The translations under genes and the position numbers were made by a program. Below the pieces are notes generated by a model. The model searched no databases. It had not been told where the DNA came from and was given only the letters and a program-made list of their open reading frames with translations. Positions 51,201 to 57,200 of a stretch of DNA of 64,000 nucleotides are shown here, piece by piece; position 1 is the stretch's first letter; every line of letters starts with the position of its first letter. The stretch is from Girardinichthys multiradiatus (taxonomy: Eukaryota; Chordata; Actinopteri; Cyprinodontiformes; Goodeidae), in NCBI RefSeq assembly GCF_021462225.1, contig NC_061798.1:21288820-21352819 (forward strand), given 5' to 3'.

Positions 51201-54200
51201 TTCTGTGTAGGATTCATGCTGCGACAATATAAGCATGATAGGAGCCTGATCCTCCTGAGCTGCACAGAGATCTCAGGTTGATTTGCAGCTCATTAGTTAA
51301 TAAATTACCACTAACTTGTAAACCTCAGGCTGAGATTTGGACAGAAAAGATTATGGGCTTGCAACAAAACAACTTCAAAACTTTACTCATATTAACTGTG
51401 GACAAAAAGTCATTATTCTGTCAAAGTTTGCAAAGTAATGACAGATTTTTCAACAGACGTTTTTTTCCTCTTTGGATTTTAGGTCTATTGTTTTTCTTTT
51501 CTTTAAACATTTATAAAAAAAATGCAGCAAGTCCAGTGACTGGAAAGAAAAACCATGTGATGTAAACTGAGACGATAAGATTGATAGTTTGCTTATTCCT
51601 GCTACACTTGAAGACCTTGATATACCTGTTCACATGTTTGCACATGAAGGACTTCATGGGTAAAAAAGAACAGACTTAATACAATCCAATACAATGGAAA
51701 CTTGTGTCTATTTACATTTTGGAGATGTTTGCTTTCCTGTCACAGGTTAATGTTTCAGATCTGTAGTGGCTTTTATTTTGTAAATTGACTGACAGAAAAT
51801 GGGGTGGCGAGAGAGAGAGGGAAGACATGGAGCAAAGGACAACGGGCCAGGACTTGTACCCCTAATGGCTGCTTTGTGGACAGTAGCCTCCGTGGGTCGA
51901 GCACTTTACCCCTGCGCCACAGCCGTTCCCTGACATTTTTAATCATATCAAATGAGGATTATCTGAATGAATGTGGAAAGCAGTTTTAATATGACAATTT
52001 TATTTATTAAGGGAAAAAAGCTATCGAAACCAATCTGGTGAAAATATACCTGACCAACGTGTTAAATCAGTTATATAATTAATTGTAAGTACCTACATTA
52101 TTCAGTTGAATTTTATTAACCTGATCACTGCCAGGCTTATAAAATCAAGAAATCACTTACATAGAACAACATGAAGTAGGCTAAAAGATCCCAGAAATCA
52201 TGCTTCGATCTAAAGAGGACATCCTACAATCTGGAAAGCCATTATTAGGCTTTGGGAGTCAGTAAACCACAGTGAGACACATTATCCACAAATGGAGCAA
52301 ACATTTAAAAAGTGGCAAAGCTTCTCAGAAACGACTGGCCTACAGATACATATTACTCCACGGACAACCCTTCCCTAGACCAACATTTAAAGCACTGCAG
52401 ACCTGGGCAAAAACAGTATTCATGGCAAAATAAAACCACTGCCGAGCAAACAGAACACAAAGCCCCATTTCACAATTACCAAGAAACATCTTGATGATCC
52501 CTGAGAGCTTTGAGGAAATAATCTGTGGTCCGATGAAACAAAAGTGAAACTTTTTGGAAGGTGTTACATTTGATATAAGACCAAGGCTTCAGGACCTGAG
52601 CAACTTGCCATTAATTGATGGAACCATGAAATTGTGAGTGAGATGGTGAGAGACCTCTCTGATGTGTTGGATCAAGAATGTTTTACAGGTCTATTTTGTA
52701 GAAAAACTTGACTTCTCTGTTTTACTAAAATATGTCTTTATTGTTGAATAAAAAATGTCTTCTTCTTCTTCTTTGGTGTTGCACTCATTATTGAAATAAG
52801 GCCCATTTTTGTTCCTGGTCAATCTCGTCATATTTGAAATCAGCAATATGCTGATTATATAATAAAAGCTTCAGGCTATGTATTTTTTGCTGTGCTGGAG
52901 TCGCCACTAAAGCCTATTCTGTACTGATATGACATGCGACAGACAGCCGAAAACCCAAACAAACTTTGCAGCTTACCTGAAAGAGGTTTGAATCTTTTAA
53001 AATGTAAATAAACTTTGTGATTATAACACAGCATGCTGCTGCTCTGCTTTCTGAAGAAGCCTCCGCCCAGGAGGATTTCAAATGTACACCTACAGAAATG
53101 CACGCGTTGTCTAAGCTCTTAGAACATATCCTTGACTCTGAATGAGCCGAGCTCAGCCTGAACATTATGACGACCTCAGCCTTAAATCCACAGCAATGAA
53201 TGCTGTTTGACATAAGAAATAAACAGGAAAATGAAGATGGGAAGTAGGGAAAGAGTCTCTCTGTAATGTCGTGATCATCAATTATTAACAGAAACCAGCA
53301 GGAGATGTGGGAGCACTCAGTTTACAGAGAAATATACATGAAGGATTGGTGTTTCTGAGCCCGACAGCGCGTACAGGTTTTCTGATTTGTCACATTTAGA
53401 AAATGTAATATCAGAGACAGGCACATGAGTGGAAATAAACAACTTAAATAACAACCACAACTAGACAGAAATGTAACAAATATTTTCTTGTAGGAATTGT
53501 TTGTGTGCCTGGGTGTACTGGGTGAAATGATAAGCTACATTATCCCTAATTTGCGCCACTGGGTTTTTGATGAGCAGCAGACATAAAAGGCTTCTGGGAT
53601 TGAATGCTGGAGGCTGGGTGCCGACGGAAACGACTCCTTTGGTGATAAAGTGTCAACACATGGGTGGCCGGGGCAGAAACAAAAGCTGCAGAAGTAACTG
53701 CTGCTGACAAAACTGTCACAAAACCAATGTCTACTGGAAATATACAACAGGCGACAGAGATGACAGCTTGCCCTTAAATCTCGTTTCCTGGCGAGAGAAG
53801 TGAATTAATAATTTGCCATGTTCTCCCCTCTCTGTGCTTCCGGCGAGCAGCTTGGAGCCACACACGCAAATTCAAACCGGTTCGTACCTGGCCTGTGCTG
53901 TAGCTGTTGACGATGACAGCCAAAATGAAAACGGCCATGGTCCGATATTCAGCCTGAAAGAAAGAGAAGCATCCCTCAACTCTCACACAGTGAGCAATTA
54001 GTAATTAAGCATCTTTGCATCAAGTGAAACCCAAACAATCACATGAAGCACTTTTCAGTGGTGACGACAGCTGATACTTACAGGCATGTAACTGTCGGCT
54101 AACACGGAGAGGAAGTACTTGTGTCCATTGTCTTTCACCAGATCAGCTTGACATGACTGCAAAGATGGAGAAGAGGATTCAGAATCAGAAACAGCTTTAT

Positions 54201-57200
54201 TGCCAAGTTCATACATACAAACAAGGAATTTGACTCCAGTACACTTTGCTCTCTGGGTTGTTTTTTTTGTTTTGTTTAATGCACTATAAGATATATTTAT
54301 GGATATATCTTTATGTCCTTAAATATACATATTTACAAAGGTGCATTTACAACAAAAGTACGCAGATGTTTTGTACTTTATTGAATGTTCAACAGAGAAA
54401 CAGCCTGGGGGAAGAAACTGTCTCTGTGGCGGCTGGTTTTAGTGAACAGTGCTCTGTAGTGGCGGCCTGAAGGTAAAGCTCTAAACAGTTTATGTGCAGG
54501 GTGTGTGGGGTCTGCAGAGATTTTAGCAGCTCTTTTCCTGACTCTAGACCTGTATAAGTCCTGGATGGAGGGAAGGTCAGTCCTGATTATTCGTTGCAGT
54601 CTGGACCTGTCCTGTTTTGTGGATGAGCCAAACCACACTGAGATGGATGAAGACAGGACAGACTGAATGATGGCAGTGTAGAAGATGACCAGCAGCTCCT
54701 GTGGAAGGTTGAACTTCTTGAGTTGCCTCAGGAAGTACAGTCTCTGCTGGTCCTTCTTTCGAACAGTGTCTATGTGTGAAGACCATCTCAGGTCCTCAGA
54801 GATGGTGGTTCCTAAGAACCTGAAGTGGTCCACGGCCGATACAGTGTTGTTGAGGATGGTGAAGCGGGTATATGGGGGTGGTGTTCTCCGAAAGTCCACC
54901 ACCATTTCCACAGTCTTGAGTGGGTTCAGTTCAAGGTAGTTCTGACTGCACCAGTGTACCAGCCGATCCACCTGCTGTCTGTATGCAGACTCATAACCGT
55001 CCTGGATCAGTCCAATGACATTTGCAGACTTCAGGAGTTTTACGGACGAGTCCGATGAGGTGCAGTCATTTGTGTACAGAGAGAAGAGGAGTGGGGATAG
55101 AACACACCCCTGGGGGGCACCAGTACTTATTGATCTGGATCGGGAGAAGATGCTCCCCAGTCTCACCTGCTGCTGTCGGTCTGTCAGGAAGCTGTTGATC
55201 CACTGACAGGTGGAGGCTGGGACGTTGAGCTGGGTGAGCTTCTGGTGGAGGATGTCTGGTATGATGGTGTTGAAGGCCGAGCTGAAGTCTACAAACAGGA
55301 TCCTGGCGTACGTCCCTGGGTGGTCGAGGTGTTGCAGGATGAAGTGTAGACCTAAGTTAACAGCATCATCTGCAAACTGCAGGGGGTCCAGCAGGGGGCC
55401 TGTGATGTCTTTCAGGTGCTTCAACACCAGCCGCTCAAAGGATTTCATGACCACAGACGTCAGGGCTACAGGCCTGTAGTCATTTAATCCTAGGATGGTG
55501 CAATAAAACAATCAATTTCTTGGGCACTGGGATGATGGTGAATCATTTGAAGCAGGAGGGGACCTCACACGTCTCCAGTGACTTGTTGAAGATCCGGGTG
55601 AAGATCGGGGCAAGTTGATTTGCACAGGCTTTCAGGCATGATGGGGAGATGCTTCATTTAACCAAGTGTTGTTATAATGTGTTGCATTTTCTTTTTCCAG
55701 GAGAGACACTTCAAACACTGTGACTAAGTGACTATTGAATACTATTAATAAGCTAGGTCCAGATGAAAAGAACTGCTATCTCGCAATTTAGTTCTACGTA
55801 ACCGTTACTAATGGAAAAACCTAAAATGCGAGTAGAGCTGTAACTAACCGAGTAGGGACTAGTGGAAAAGGAGCATATCTGTCCTTTTAACCCAATGCAG
55901 CAGGTTTGTTATTTAACATATCTTTAGGGCCAAACAACATGTCATGATGAAACTGCAAGTTTTTTAAGGCATTTTGAGTTTCGTGCATTTTGATCTCGGT
56001 TTTTAACAAACATTGCTTTGGTACTGCACTTTACCCCAATAGTAAGCAATCACTGTTCACTGTGTATAAGCAAAAAAGAGGAAAGAGACATTACTCGTGC
56101 TTCCATCAACGGGCCTGATATTTTACTGAGCCAGAGAGAGCCCGTGAAAACGTTACTGATATGAAGAAACAAAGTGCTTCTGCTGAATGCTCACAGTTCA
56201 ACTCGCATGTCTAAATTAAGCTGTAAGAGAATGATAAGAATGTAAATTTCCTCCACAATCAAATTGCTAATTAAACATTTATTAAACTTTTTTATTTTTA
56301 TTTTTTATAAATTATGACAATCCCAAGTGTTCTGCTTATATAAATATGGAAGTGCACCTGCTATAAGGTTTTAAATAAAACAAGAGAGAAACACTCATCT
56401 GTGTGTGAGTGTTTTACATTACTCACACTGTCCACAGCCAGGATTTTAGCCCAGATGAAAACCAGCTTTGGCCGCAGCTCTCTGGCTGAACTCTGAAGCA
56501 GCTTTAACACATATGGGAAGATCCCCACAGACAGGGCCTGGAAATCCACAACAAGCACAGCACTGGTGTTTACAGGGCAGAGTTATGTGGCATTCCTGCA
56601 AGCATGCAAACAGGGATGTGAGGAAAGGATAAAGCTCAAACAGACAGAAGGGGCCTGATTTGTTCAGTGTTGATTAGTTATCAATTTATATAATGCTTTT
56701 TTATGTGTTTGTTTGAAAATTTAATAGACAGAGGGTGTTGTTGATGAAAGTAGACAGAGTAACATTTGTTAGAACACTGCTCAACGCAAGATCAGAAACA
56801 CATCCACCAAAAACGGACCAAACACTTGTTCAATTTAAGTTCACTGAATATCATCAGAGGTAACAGTTTCTGCTTTTAGTCTTTTTTAAAGATTTTTTTG
56901 GTAATAGTAGCTTTTATTATTGTTATTTTTCGAAAGTAAGCAGTCAGGAAATGGGGTGGGGAGAGGGGGAAGACATGCTTTAAAGGTCTCCGGGGTTGGA
57001 ACTCAAACCCGGGACAGCTGCGTCGAGGACTGAAGCCTCTGTATATGGGTCGAGCGCTCTAACTCTACGCCACTCGCCGCGCTCTCCATCTTCAAAACAA
57101 TAAAAAATGTTCCAACTTCATCTTTGCTAAAAGAGAATAACTTTTTTTTAAATCGTCTACTTCTAGGAAAGAGTATTCTTTTTAAATTACTACACAGTTT

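Larger units (their letters stand above)
51045..53887 (-). other. rptor intron d-e
   Basis: A 2.8 kb intron with a SINE at 51760-51930 and a Tc1 fossil at 52100-52770. I recognise nothing in 51045-51755 or 52780-53887. Confidence 0.8.
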
